Source: Leishmania mexicana MHOM/GT/2001/U1103 (Eukaryota; Euglenozoa; Kinetoplastea; Trypanosomatida; Trypanosomatidae). From it: a DNA stretch of 64,000 nt. The notes beneath the pieces were generated by a model. The model saw only the letters and a program-made list of their open reading frames with translations, searched no databases and had not been told where the DNA came from. Shown piece after piece: positions 10,436 to 20,790 of this stretch; the stretch's first letter is position 1; the number at the start of each line of letters is the position of its first letter. A program made the translations under genes and the position numbers. The DNA is taken from the NCBI RefSeq assembly GCF_000234665.1, contig NC_018335.1:1288954-1352953 (forward strand). Direction: 5' to 3'.

Positions 10436-10940
10436 CTCCTGTCTGTTGCGTCTCTCCTGATCTTCGCCGGCTTAGTGTCACACTCTTCTCTTCACCTTTC
10501 GTTCCTTCTTCTCCCCTTTTAACCCGCTATCGACACCAACGAGCACGGACAGGCTCCGGTCGTGTCATCACAGGCGTGATCCGGCGGGCAGAGGGTGCGA
10601 GTGGGCCGTATCAGCATATCTCACCGTCAACATTCATGCACTCCGAGCCGTCGATCCCCTTTTTGATCACCACCCCGCCCCCGCCCCGCACATACCCGTA
10701 TATAGCGTAAACGGAAGGCAGTAGAGCGTACTCCCGCAGGCCATTGCGTACTCTCTCTCTCTTTGGCGTCTCCGCTTCTGCTTCAAGGAACTTGGTTTGA
10801 CTTTCTTGACGTTTTGCCTCACGCACTCCGGCACACCCGACCACGCAGCCGGGACCAGCGATGCTGCGGCACCTGCGCATGGCCCCAGCCACCAAGAGGC
10901 CGCCCAGGTTGGAGGGGCAGCTTTTTGGTATGATCCAGGA
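10436..10940 (+). repeat. Misplaced 505-bp cloned copy of 45461-45965
   Basis: Bases 10436-10940 match 45461-45965 over the same length (505 bases) with no difference that I can see on reading. The copy contains the lipase leader region and the first 26 codons of the lipase gene, starting at the ATG at 10861. Both ends pass directly into vector sequence, so this is a plasmid insert placed here by the assembler, not a genomic duplication. Confidence 0.93.
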
Positions 10941-10986
10941 TGTCGTCGACGAATTCTCTAGATATCGCTCAATACTGACCATTTAA
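10861..10986 (+). pseudogene. Artefactual chimeric ORF: lipase start fused to vector
   Basis: An ATG at 10861 opens a 41-codon frame. It begins like the lipase at 45886 (MLRHLRMAPATKRPPRLE) and leaves the gene after 10940 into vector-encoded residues, ending at TAA 10984-10986. It should not be annotated as a gene or as a second lipase copy. Confidence 0.9.
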
Positions 10987-11001
10987 ATCATACCTGACCA
11001 A
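10941..11001. other. Cloning-vector right arm (contamination)
   Basis: The stretch contains GTCGAC, GAATTC, TCTAGA and GATATC sites and the string ACTGACCATTTAAATCATAC. I recognise the latter from memory as the reverse complement of the right primer site of pSMART-type plasmids. It ends at the three N at 11002-11004. It mirrors the polylinker of the left arm. Confidence 0.9.
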
Positions 11002-11004
11002 NNN
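11002..11004. other. Three undetermined bases joining vector to genomic sequence
   Basis: Three N separate the vector arm from sequence that again looks like trypanosomatid spacer. The join is unlikely to be real. Confidence 0.95.
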
Positions 11005-13115
11005 TTTTTACGCAGCGACTCGCTTTGTCGTGTTTCGTGTGCTGCGCACTTTGTCCAACGATCAACGAGTATAGCAGAGATTACTCGATACGGAAAATGT
11101 GCGTTGTCGTGCTCCTTACAAAACTGTTTGCCTTCTTCGCATAGATCTCTCACGCCTTTTTCTTCTTCACATATCGCATCTCCTCTTTGCCAGGTCTGTG
11201 TATGTGTGTGTGTGTGCCGTATCCCGCGCACCATTTCTGCGCTTCTCTGCCCTTCCGCCTCATCTCGACGCACATCTGTGGGTGAGCAAGCGACGAGAGA
11301 ACGAAAACACCAACACGAAACACACCGGGCGACGCATAACCGACCGCGCAGAGCCGGGCGCAAGGATCTGATCCATCAACACCTCCGTGGGCTTCTCGCT
11401 CGTTATGTGGGCCGCACGAGCAGATCTCACGGAGCCAGCTGACGGGAGGGTCGGGAAAGCGGGTATTGCGCCACACGACAAAAGAAGACGGAAGAAACTG
11501 CAGCGGCAAGCAGCCGCCCCTCCTAAGTGGCATGCATGCGGAGGTGATCCAGGCAGAGCCGATACACTATGGTGAAGGCCGTGCCTTGGCCATGAGGATG
11601 CCGACGACGAATCCTCGCGCGCTCTCCTCCGTGCCCCCTTCCTTTGCCTCCTGCCAAGGCCGGCAGGTGAGTGCGCGCCAGTGCATGCGGAGAGGGACCC
11701 CTTTCTTCGGTTGCGTCTGTCTGCTCATCTCCTGCATCGTTGTACGCTCTTCTCGGGACACCACGGTGCGACGAGATGCGGCAGGGGGAGGGCGATCGGG
11801 TTGTGCTCTCTCGTCGCAGTGGAGGCGGTGGCGTTGCGCTGCCTGGCGGTGCTACTTCCGGCGTCGATTTCCGTAGACACGGAGGGCCCCGCAACCTTGT
11901 GGTCTCTTGTCTGCCGTTGTACTTCGACCGCCCGTGCCTTGAGAGTCAGCCCCGCCCGCTCGACCGTCTGCATGCCTCCACCTGGCGGTGCCGGGGGCTG
12001 GAGGGGCACGCGGCTCGGCGCTGTCGCCCTTATACAAGCACAACCTACACGCGTATCGGTGTTCCTGAGTAGGACGCACTGTGCTCCTGACGGTGCGGGC
12101 CTCGGTGCCACTCTCGGTTCTTCCATCTCCCACTTCCCCCCCTCTCTCTGTCTCTCTCACCCGAAAAGGAAAGGGACGTGCTCACTGCACAGCTTGTAGG
12201 GGAGGTGTTATGAGTGTGCGAGTACAAAGTGAAGGAGTGTGTCTTTGTAGTGCAATCACCGAAGAACATCCCCCCCTCATCTCTCCCCCATCACTTCCTC
12301 TCTGCAGTGTGCGTGAGCGTGTGCTTCCATCACCTTCCACTGGCACGTGTGTGTTGTTCGCCGTTGCTTTGGTGGCCTCTCTCTTCATCCGGCATTGGCA
12401 GGCTTGTCAGTATCAGCGACCGCACGCCTACGCGAGCGGCTTTGTATACGCAATATCGAATTGTCTCCGTAGAGGCCTCTGGGACTGTTGACACACATAC
12501 ACACACACTTACTTGCACGCACAGATTTCTCCTCTCTCCGCCAAGAGAAGGAACAGCGAAGGACCAGAGCGCAGAGAACGTGTCTTTGCGATTAAGGAGG
12601 GACGCACACCCCGCGCAAGCGATCGTGGCCCCACGCAACTGACTCCCTCCCCTCAAAAAAAAAACAGACGAGAAGCGAGGCGGAAAGGCGCACGCAAACG
12701 ATTTGCATAACGGCTGGAAGGGAGCGACAGAAAATAGGAGTTCAACGAAGCAGGCCGCTGCCCCCTCCCCCTCCCCCTCCCCGAAAAGGCAGACACGGGC
12801 CCGGTGCGAGGCGATTGGCACATATACATTGGCGTTAGAAGTGAGCAAGCGGTGACGTACCACCTTTCTTGCTCTGCGTCTCTGTCGGTGCGCGTGCGTG
12901 CGTGTGTGTCTGATTCCTGCTGTCCCGTATCTCTCACTTGTACGTACTTGCTCTTTTGCTCTTGCATGCATGCATGTAGGTGTGTGTATGTGTGTGTGTG
13001 TCGTCCTCCCCTCCCGCTGCAGTGGCCGCTGTGTCTCACGACTCTCTTGTTCATTTTGTTGTTGTTTTCGGTTTCTTCGTCTATTGCTCACTGCCTTTGG
13101 TTTCTCTCTTTTTTT
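11005..13115. other. Intergenic region between the vector block and the second gap
   Basis: No supported gene. The middle part (about 11390-12110) is more complex and GC-rich than the flanking CT/GT-rich spacer and might be a degenerate retroposon. The rest holds (GT)n near 11199-11214, C/T runs around 12765-12785 and GT-rich stretches. A 172-codon frame at 11681-12199 has no recognisable domain. Confidence 0.6.
11860..12110 (+). repeat. Possible degenerate SIDER-type retroposon remnant
   Basis: This segment of a 3'UTR is GC-rich and non-simple, including CGGTGCCGGGGGCTGGAGG near 11983. It resembles, from memory, the SIDER retroposons scattered in Leishmania 3'UTRs that affect mRNA stability or translation. 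I see no target-site duplication or clear A-rich tail. This is a guess that a SIDER profile search would settle. Confidence 0.25.
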
Positions 13116-13215
13116 NNNNNNNNNNNNNNNNNNNNNNNNNNNNNNNNNNNNNNNNNNNNNNNNNNNNNNNNNNNNNNNNNNNNNNNNNNNNNNNNNNNNN
13201 NNNNNNNNNNNNNNN
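13116..13215. other. Assembly gap (100 N)
   Basis: Exactly 100 N, flanked by a poly-T tract on the left and a CTCTCCCC repeat on the right. Simple sequence probably broke the assembly. I see no duplicated flanks here. Confidence 0.98.
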
Positions 13216-14008
13216 CTCTCCCCTCTCCCCTCCACCTCTCAACAAACATACTAATAACATATATATATATATATACACACACACGAAACGACTGCACTCT
13301 CTTCTTTGGTTTTCATCAGATCTCTCTCTCTCTCCTGTTGTTTTTATTTTGCCTTTTCACGTGTGTGCGTTGAATCTCGACGTACTTTTCTTCGTCTTTT
13401 CTTTCTTCGCGGCCAAACCCCCCTTCCCTCCTCTCCTCTTCGACGTCTCTGTTTCCGTTCTACTCCCCCGTTCTCCCTCTCTGCGGTAGCGATCCTGGTC
13501 TTCCTGTGCTTTTTTTTCACTGTTTTGTACGTTGCTTCTGTATCGTGGTGTGGCGTGTGCGCGTGTGCGCTGGACCCCGCACCCCTCCTCGATTTCTATG
13601 GTTCTTGTTGTGCTGCTCCCTCTCGCGCGCACAGACACGGACACTCGCACCCCGATCCACATCTTTGTCATTCGTGCAAGTAGCACGTGTGTGACGCGCC
13701 CTGGCGTTGCACCCACTCTCTCCGAAGGTCTGCGCTGCTTTGTCTGCGCCTCTGCGTGCGTGCGTCTGTTCCCTCTCTTTGGTTACCCCTCTCTTCTCTT
13801 CCGATTCACCAGTCGACTGCCCGCTAGGTGCTCGTCGCGCCGCCCCCTCTCTTCTGATTTTGTGCTCGCTTTCTGTTTCGTTGCGTCTTTGGCTTCGCTG
13901 TATTTTGTTCCTGCATTCTTCGTCCCTCGTGTGGTGCCCGTCTCTCACTCTCCCTCACCTCTGCTCGCCTGTTTTGATCGACACTAGCGCTCAGCGGCGA
14001 GGTACACC
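13216..14008. other. Leader and intergenic region before the 815-codon gene
   Basis: Very CT-rich spacer with a TA microsatellite (about 13258-13274) and several long pyrimidine tracts. No gene seen. Confidence 0.7.
13767..13812 (+). promoter_or_regulatory. Predicted trans-splice acceptor for the 815-codon gene
   Basis: A strong pyrimidine tract (about 13767-13805) ends in CACCAG with the AG at 13811-13812. A second candidate AG at 13986-13987, after another CT-rich stretch, would leave a leader of only about 21 nt. I see no ATG between either site and the start at 14009. Confidence 0.4.
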
Positions 14009-16456
14009 ATGACGGACATCGCTGCGGTTGCACCCGCTGTGGCGGAGGACAAATACACGTTTCTGGTCCCCTACGTGAAGATCAGCGCGCCTGACCTGGT
14101 GGAGAGCGTCGGCACGCAAACGCACGGAAAGACGGATGCGGCCATCACCCACATCACCAGCGCAGAGGACTCGCGCAGCCCGAGCACGCCGGAGAGCGAC
14201 TCTTTCGAGATCACTACCGCGGCTGCCACCCCCCTTTCTCCAACGGCGACCGTGTCGCGCTGGTCTTCTGTCCAGAAAACGCTAGAAGCCTGCATGGACC
14301 CAGTGTTTCTCGCTGGCTCGGCTGACATGGACCATAAGATCACCGAGGAGGTTCTCCCTCTGATGGACGCGGCTATGTCAGTGCGTGTGTCTGCCTTCGC
14401 TAGCCTCTCCTGCCTGCAGCCTTTCTTCACCGGACGGACTCGCAGCGAGCGCATCCACACGGTGCTGAGCGCCGTTCGCGCCTCCAACAAGCTGATGCTG
14501 CGCGACGACCTCCCTGTGCCGACCCCCAGCGTCTGCATGCTCTCAGTGGACGAGGCTGAAGCGGCCGGGCTGCGCGTTGGCCTTTGCAGTCACGCTGACG
14601 GCAGCTCTCGCAACGCGCGGACGCTGGAGCGCCGGCAGCCCACGCCTGAGTGCGAGGACTCTCCTCGCTCGCTGACCCTTTTTCGACGGCAGGCAACCTC
14701 ACCGCTCCCTGCCGACAGCGCGCACGCAGCATGGGAGGCAAACCCCCCTCACGAAGGTGTGAGTGTGCCCTGCCCAGGTGACGCCAACGCTCACAGCAGG
14801 GCCTTGTCAGTCGCTCCTGCATTCCCTGTCGCGGTGACCGAGAAGCCGGCTGGCATCGGCGTTCCCGCGCCATGCAGAACGCTGCAGTGCCCGCCCGTCG
14901 TAGGCGAAGGGCCGTTCTGCCCAGGTAACCGTGACTGTGCCACTGACAACCAAGAGAAGATCCACATTCCTACGCTGCGTGCATGCGTGCCAGTGCCGAA
15001 GCCGCCACCCACCATTGACATCCTCCTCACAGACGCTGCTGGCAAGTTTCATGTGGCGACTGCGAGCAGCAGCGCGAAAGAGGCAACCTCTGTGCCCACG
15101 ATGAGCTCGGCCTTGCCGGCGCCCGACACGCCCTCCTCCGCCACCGCCACTGCAAACACCACGAACTGCTCGCACTTCAGCGTGACAGCGGCGCCGCTCA
15201 TGCCAAAGAGCGTACTGAACGCGACCAGCGGTGTCACTCCCGTTGCCGCACCGCGTCAGCCGGCAAACTATGCCCGCCCCCGCCGCCAGCCGACTGCCTG
15301 CGAGCATGCTGGGTCTCGCCCCGTGCTCATCAGCGAGGCCCTGAGGAAGGACGTACCGACGGGCTCGAGCACCGGCTGTACGCACGCCACACTGGACCTG
15401 AGCGCGGGCTCCTCATGGGGGACAAGGCACGGTGCGGCAGGGGCGTGGAGGAGGGGCTTGATGGCGACCGCCCCGCCCATGCCCGTGGACGAGTTTCCCT
15501 CGACCTTTCTCCGCAAGGAGGGGTGCTGCATGCCTGCAGAGCGTCCACCGATGGCGCTCGGGGCTGAGATGCCGCAGGCCCCGCGAGCCATTGACGTTTC
15601 TCCGAAGACGGCCAATACTTTACCGCTTGCTGGGCTTCGCCCGCGGCGCCCGCTGATGGTGGCCATCCCTTCTGACAGCGTCCCTGGCAGCAGTTTCGAC
15701 GGCTGCGGGTCGAAATGCTCATCGCCGGCGGCGGCGCAGCTGTCGCTATGCCCTCTGTCCCAGTCGCGCCGTCATCGTCATGACCCATACAGCCCGACAG
15801 GCTTCGTCCTGTGCGCAGAGAACAGCTGCGCCCTCTCCTTGTCCCAGACGAACATCTCCGCTGCCCGTGTCTTGACATCGTCCGCGTCGCCGATGCCTGC
15901 CTCCTCTGCCTGTAACTCGAGCGCCGCCGGAGGGATGATCGGCTTCTGGTTCGCGGACCCGCTGATCAAAGCGGCTGCACGGCTGCAGGAGCGCCGCTGC
16001 CTTCTGCGAGCTGATACCACTCGTACCCTGTCATCAGAGCTCGCGAGCGCGTCGTGCTCCGTTGCGCATCTGAGTCCTGCGTGCGAGAGCGGCGATGATG
16101 TCGAGGAGGCTCCATGTAGATCGTTGCCATCTTGCGAGGCACTTCTCGCTGCCCCACTCGTTGAACCAACAGCAGCTACAACCGTCGCGTTTCTGAACTC
16201 CATAGACGCGGATACAGTCTCGCCTGCCAATACCGCTGCAGGCGCCGTCGCCCCCAAGTCGTACGCCGAGGCTCTGCGTGTGAGCGCGAAGGCGCTTCCA
16301 CCAGCTCTCGTCGTCGCTGCAAAACCGGTAGAGAAGAGAGAGAAGTTGCCCAAGGCGAAGAGCCGCGCCCCTCCCCGCTCTGCGGCGGCCTCCAGCAGCC
16401 ACGCGAAGAACACCACTGCCACCGCCAAGGCAAAGCGGGCATCTCTGTCTGCGTAA
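14009..16456 (+). CDS. Unknown, largely disordered 815-residue protein
   Basis: An ATG-initiated frame ends in TAA at 16454-16456. The protein is rich in Ala, Ser, Pro and Thr. The most structured-looking block is near the N-terminus: KYTFLVPYVKISAPDLVE at about 13-30, and a Leu/Val-rich stretch at about 110-170 that includes ITEEVLPLMDAAMSVRVSAF. A second short conserved-looking block, WFADPLIKAAARLQERRC, is near residue 650. The last 80 residues are Lys/Ala/Ser-rich and basic. I see no enzyme motif, signal peptide, TM segment or zinc ligands. Its length and codon use support a real gene, and antisense frames are shadows. I do not recognise the family; it is probably specific to trypanosomatids and could act as a scaffold or nucleic-acid-binding protein, but nothing seen proves that. 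Confidence 0.85.
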   Translation: MTDIAAVAPAVAEDKYTFLVPYVKISAPDLVESVGTQTHGKTDAAITHITSAEDSRSPSTPESDSFEITTAAATPLSPTATVSRWSSVQKTLEACMDPVFLAGSADMDHKITEEVLPLMDAAMSVRVSAFASLSCLQPFFTGRTRSERIHTVLSAVRASNKLMLRDDLPVPTPSVCMLSVDEAEAAGLRVGLCSHADGSSRNARTLERRQPTPECEDSPRSLTLFRRQATSPLPADSAHAAWEANPPHEGVSVPCPGDANAHSRALSVAPAFPVAVTEKPAGIGVPAPCRTLQCPPVVGEGPFCPGNRDCATDNQEKIHIPTLRACVPVPKPPPTIDILLTDAAGKFHVATASSSAKEATSVPTMSSALPAPDTPSSATATANTTNCSHFSVTAAPLMPKSVLNATSGVTPVAAPRQPANYARPRRQPTACEHAGSRPVLISEALRKDVPTGSSTGCTHATLDLSAGSSWGTRHGAAGAWRRGLMATAPPMPVDEFPSTFLRKEGCCMPAERPPMALGAEMPQAPRAIDVSPKTANTLPLAGLRPRRPLMVAIPSDSVPGSSFDGCGSKCSSPAAAQLSLCPLSQSRRHRHDPYSPTGFVLCAENSCALSLSQTNISAARVLTSSASPMPASSACNSSAAGGMIGFWFADPLIKAAARLQERRCLLRADTTRTLSSELASASCSVAHLSPACESGDDVEEAPCRSLPSCEALLAAPLVEPTAATTVAFLNSIDADTVSPANTAAGAVAPKSYAEALRVSAKALPPALVVAAKPVEKREKLPKAKSRAPPRSAAASSSHAKNTTATAKAKRASLSA

Positions 16457-17627
16457 GAAAGGCATGTGCCCAATGCCGGCGGACGGCGAAAGGGCAGCAG
16501 ATAAGACTACGTAGGCACGAGTAGTCACGTGCGCACCCCCAATGTATCTTTTCCAAAGCTGCGCAGCACGCGCCACATTACGAAGGTATACAAGCACGCA
16601 GTCTGATAAACTCTGTGGACGAAGCACGCTTCATGTCTCTCGCTGTCTCTCTCTCTTTGTGTGTATGTGTGCCTGACCCTCTTCGTTTTTCAGATGCTTT
16701 TCTCTGTCCTGCCCAGGTGCCGCGACTTCGAGAGGCATCTGCGAAGACGAACACGACTTCACGCGCGCGATATCGTGGCTCTCAGCGAGCAGCGAGGATA
16801 GAGGAGGCGGAGAGAAGTACATGAATACGCACATGATTTCGGTGACGCGTGGTTATGCAAGAGAGAGGGAGAGGGAGACAGAGAAAACTGTAGGTAGTGC
16901 GCGAAGGAGAAAAGCAAAGCAAGGTGCAACGCAGACGACCGCGAGGTTGTGAGCGCCACGCACGCTGTACTATCCCCACCCCCGATTGCACACGCAAGGA
17001 CAACAAACATACCCGCCTCTGCCTATCGCTTTTGGTGTTCTTGTGCATAGAAGTATATACGTATGTCTATATGTGTGTTGGTGTACTTGGTCTTCACGTA
17101 GAGGTGCGGAGGACTGAGAAACACGCAGAAGAGGACGGAGCGAGAGAGACGATGCACACACACACCTGCATGCGAGGGAAAGAAACAGCGGTAAGGCGGA
17201 AGCAAGACCCACTCCAACGCAAACACCGTGTCGAATGGTTGACGGCTCAATGCAGAAGGTGGGAGAGAAGGCAGGACACATAGATGACGCGGGAGAACTC
17301 TGTTGAATAGGGGAGATGTGACATTGGCGTACAATGGTGTGGCCAAGCCAAGCCAATCGTGCACACACACGTATATATATATATATAAATATGTTTATGT
17401 ATATATGTGTGTGTGTATGTGTGCCGCAGAGGCACCCACTCAATGAGCGAACCACCTCACAACTTTTTTCCAGACAGGGAAGAGGGGTAGGCGCTGCGCG
17501 CACGTTCCGTACGTGTCACCTTTCCGCCTATGCGTTCTCTCTCATTCTCCCCCACTTTCCAGGGTCTCGTGTTTTTTTGTTTTTTCTTTGCTCGTTCTGT
17601 GATGCCGCGCGTACTCGGCGTCGCTTC

Positions 17628-17673
17628 TCTCCCTCCCTCCCTCCCTCCCTCCCTCCCTCTCTCTCTCTCTCTC
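17628..17673. repeat. (CTCC)n-(CT)n microsatellite
   Basis: An uninterrupted run of CTCC tetranucleotides passes into CT dinucleotides. It lies in the 3'UTR of the 815-codon gene or the leader of the next gene. Confidence 0.9.
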
Positions 17674-18521
17674 CGCGTGTCCTTCTGTGTGCTCTCTTTT
17701 CCCTTTGTGGCGGGCCGGTATGGCAGGCGGTGACTTTTTCCCACGCATACAAATGTGTGCGCATTTGTATTGCAGGTGTCGGAGACGGTTCAACCACATC
17801 AAAACACGGACACACACACACACCCACACACACACAGTGCTCGCTGTTTTCTCTGTCAGTGTGTCGCGCGCCGAGTTTCATGCTCTCATCCATACTTTTG
17901 TGGATGCGACCAAGCGCACCTTTTCCCACCATCCCTGCGTATCCCACCTGCATGTGATCGCAGGCACCGGCTTGAACGGAGATGGGGACGATATGAATAA
18001 AGGAAGCCAAAGCTAAGTGAGCGACACTTCCGTTCGCGATGTGGCCGAGAATGGCCGTCAGCGTGCTGCCATGCGCCATTGTCTGTGGACGAATCTCGGC
18101 GGCGGGACCTCGCGTCGCCACATGTAGGCGCAGCTGGCAAGGCGGTACCCCCTCTCCCCCCGCGCCCTGCCACTGCCCTCCTCCTCTCCTCCTCCCCTCT
18201 CCCTCGCTCACCGCCCCGTCCACGCGTCCCTCGCCGAGGGCTTCTTTGTATTTCTTGCTCTGTTCCTTCGTGGCTTCTCATTGCCGCCTGGCTCCATGTA
18301 CAGAGGGAAAACAACGAGGCGGTTGCAGCGGTACGCCAAAGGAATCACGGCGGTGACCCAGACGCATATCCTTGCCAACGAGAAAAGAGCGAAGGCTAAG
18401 TAATGGGACGTATCTGGTGCCTCTCCGAGATTGCCACCCTATTCCTTTGTCGCGGTAACCTTACTCACCTGACTCGTCTTTCACTTACGTGAGCGCCAAA
18501 TAAATCCACACGCAAACACGT

Positions 18522-18539
18522 ACATCTCTCTTTCTCTAG
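18522..18539 (+). promoter_or_regulatory. Predicted trans-splice acceptor close to the start of the two-TM protein gene
   Basis: A short pyrimidine tract ends in TCTCTAG, with the AG at 18538-18539, only 12 nt before the ATG at 18552. This would give a very short 5'UTR; an upstream site is possible. Confidence 0.4.
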
Positions 18540-18551
18540 GCCTGCGTCGCC

Positions 18552-19274
18552 ATGAGCTCCTCCGCCTCAACGACGCCGGCGAGCCACCAGGGTGGTGGCG
18601 GCGGTGGTATCCGCGACATCGGCACCGTCACGTCCGGCATGGCGATCATGAACTTTGACCAGAAGACAAAACCGTACACACGCAACGATTTCGTGCAGTT
18701 TCTGATGAACTACCAGGAGAACCTCAACGAGGAGGAACTTCGACTTGTGGAGAAGGGCATTGTGGGCACTTTTATTGGCATGCCAGCGTTCTTTGGTGCT
18801 GGGTACTTCTTAAGCGGTCGGTTTGGCTGGCATCGCGTGGTGCGTGTCATGGCGCCGCTGAACGAGGGCGGACGCTCGAGTTGGCTCGCCACCCGCCTCC
18901 CAAAGATCGGTCGAACTGCCTTCGGGTTGACGGCGGCCACCATCCCGTACATGGCGGTGCAACAGTGGTTCGTCTCGCGCGTCCTGGAGTTGGATGAGCG
19001 GGAGAGCAACTTATCCTTCCACGTGCGGCGTCTGATGCTGTCGCAGCGGTCCGGCATGATGTTCAAGCGCACCGCCACCCGCGAAGTGACAAAAGAGGAG
19101 CAGCAGCGTCTCCTCCGCGAGGCCGAGGCGCACGTGAATGAGAATCGCAGTGGCCAGCGTGTGAGCCAGGGTCTTGGCACCGGCCCCGTGGATGTGAATC
19201 TGCAGCTGGGCCAGCAGGTGCTGACACCGGTGGCGCAGACAGGCTACAAGCCGATGCCTACACAGCAGCGGTAG
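18552..19274 (+). CDS. Conserved small protein with two predicted membrane helices
   Basis: 240 residues, ATG at 18552, TAG at 19272-19274. The N-terminus is Ser/Gly-rich (a run of Gly at 14-19). Residues 40-70 are charged and look helical (YTRNDFVQFLMNYQENLNEEELRL). Two hydrophobic stretches follow, about 70-88 (GIVGTFIGMPAFFGAGYFL) and about 121-141 (RTAFGLTAATIPYMAVQQW), separated by a basic loop. Residues 175-200 form a charged helix and the tail is Gln-rich. This layout fits a two-pass membrane protein of an organelle, for example the mitochondrial inner membrane, but no targeting motif proves it. No catalytic motif seen. I do not recognise the family. The ordered amino-acid pattern and absence of simple repeats make it a confident coding gene. 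Confidence 0.88.
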   Translation: MSSSASTTPASHQGGGGGGIRDIGTVTSGMAIMNFDQKTKPYTRNDFVQFLMNYQENLNEEELRLVEKGIVGTFIGMPAFFGAGYFLSGRFGWHRVVRVMAPLNEGGRSSWLATRLPKIGRTAFGLTAATIPYMAVQQWFVSRVLELDERESNLSFHVRRLMLSQRSGMMFKRTATREVTKEEQQRLLREAEAHVNENRSGQRVSQGLGTGPVDVNLQLGQQVLTPVAQTGYKPMPTQQR

Positions 19275-20790
19275 TGCCTAGCTCAGCCTGCGCGTGGGCT
19301 CTTGTGGACAAGGGCCACCTAAGGGCACCGTGTAGCTGCGACACGGCAAGCCCCTGCCTCCATCTCTTTCACATTCTGCAGGGGCTTCTGCTGTCGATCC
19401 GTCTTCCCTATTCCAGGTGGTTGACGTCGTGCCGATCTCGCTCCTCCTTTTGTGCCTTCTCTTGGTTTTGATTGGGCCATGTGTGTGGGTTCGTGCTCTG
19501 GCACGCGACACGTGTGTGTGTGCTTATGTCTTCGTGGCGGTCCACGTGTGCCTCGTTGTGGCTCTTCGCAGGATTTGGAGTGCGTCTGTCCTGCCGTGTC
19601 GTTGGCGCCGACAAGACGGATGACACGCTCGTGCGTTTCTCTCTTTGTGTGTTGCGCGGACGCCTCTTCTTCTGTGGTTCGCCTCTCCCAGACTCACACG
19701 ATGGAGGACGCCGCAATACCTGCACGCTCTCCTCTCCCGGCATTGCTGGGGGAGCTGGCGCTGACGAGTTTTCTCGTTCTTTTTTTTCTTTTCTGACGAC
19801 CTCGCTCGTGCTCGTGACGACTTGTCTCCACTTTCTTTTCCATCTCGGTGACAGAGAGCGAGCGAGCGCCCGCGCCACCGCCACACACGCACATATGCGC
19901 CGGCGCTCTCTCTCTTGCTCTCTCGCCTTTCACGCGTATCGCGTTTCACAGCAACTTGTAACGCGAGAAGATGACCGCAGCAACAAACAGCTTGTGATGG
20001 CGTGGGAGAGGACGGAATATGGATGCGTGCACACGCAAGCAAACATATAGGAGTGCGTCTGCTGTCGCTGCATCTCTCTTACTCCCTCTTTCCTGCTTTT
20101 CCGGCTCAATCCACTCCCCCTCCCCCGGCTTGATGTACGGTGGCTGTAGCGTTCTTTAGGGTGTGGGCACTGAGGCCTCCCTTTCTCCTGTGCTTCTGCA
20201 AGGCTTGCGTCAGACATGGTCGACATTGGCCAGGCTGTGCTGTTGTGGACCTCTGCAGAGGTGAACGCATCCACCGTAGTATCTCACGCTTCTTGTGCGA
20301 GTCGTTTCGCTCCTTTCTCACCCCCACACCCCTCCCTTGCCGTCTCTTGCTGTTTCCATTGCTTTTTGCCCCTAACCGCTACCCGCACCGCTGCTGCTAG
20401 GTCATCCGCTTCACGTTGTGTATATCCTCTCTTTTATCTTCTCGGCTCAACAGCTTCTTGTGAGCCTTATCGCCGCACCTTCTCCCTCGCTCAGACATCA
20501 CATCGTCTACTGCCTGCTGGTGTGTGTGTGTGTGCCAGGGAATCGGTCGAAGAGGCACCGAAAACGGTGTTGTTGCTGCCAAAACGCCACCCTTCCTCCC
20601 CCTCTTCAAAAAAGGACGACAACGAGAGACGCACATGTGGTGTGTGTGGCGACATTGCTGCTGTGTTGTTCCATAGAATTTGTACAGCGTAGGCACATTT
20701 TCCCTTTTTCGAAGTTACACACACACACACACACACACCAGCAGCACCCGCAACGATTCGTCAACTCAGCGACTTCCGCTGCCGACAGAC
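19275..20790. other. Intergenic region
   Basis: No supported gene in about 1.5 kb. It has T/C-rich tracts throughout and (CA)n at about 20718-20739 shortly before the DnaJ start. Frames of 150-190 codons here are Cys/Arg/Ser-rich and domain-free. Confidence 0.7.
20698..20714 (+). promoter_or_regulatory. Predicted trans-splice acceptor for the DnaJ mRNA
   Basis: A T/C tract at about 20698-20710 is followed by GAAG with AG at 20713-20714. The next ATG is the DnaJ start at 20791. An alternative acceptor is AG 20452-20453. Confidence 0.4.

Larger units (their letters stand above)
16457..18551. other. Intergenic region
   Basis: About 2.1 kb without a supported gene. It contains TA/GT microsatellites around 17372-17425, a (CTCC)n/(CT)n tract at about 17628-17673, (CA)n at about 17812-17837 and a GC-rich, more complex block at about 18030-18240. 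ORFs of up to 231 codons on the minus strand are low-complexity. Confidence 0.7.

Noticed and set aside
10611..10982. Minus-strand frame similar to one at 45636-45920
   Set aside because: Both are antisense shadows of the duplicated insert; the similarity is explained by the misplaced copy.
14071..15385. Long antisense frames over the 815-codon gene (and similar ones over other genes)
   Set aside because: GC-rich coding DNA produces antisense frames; they show no starts near splice signals and no domains.
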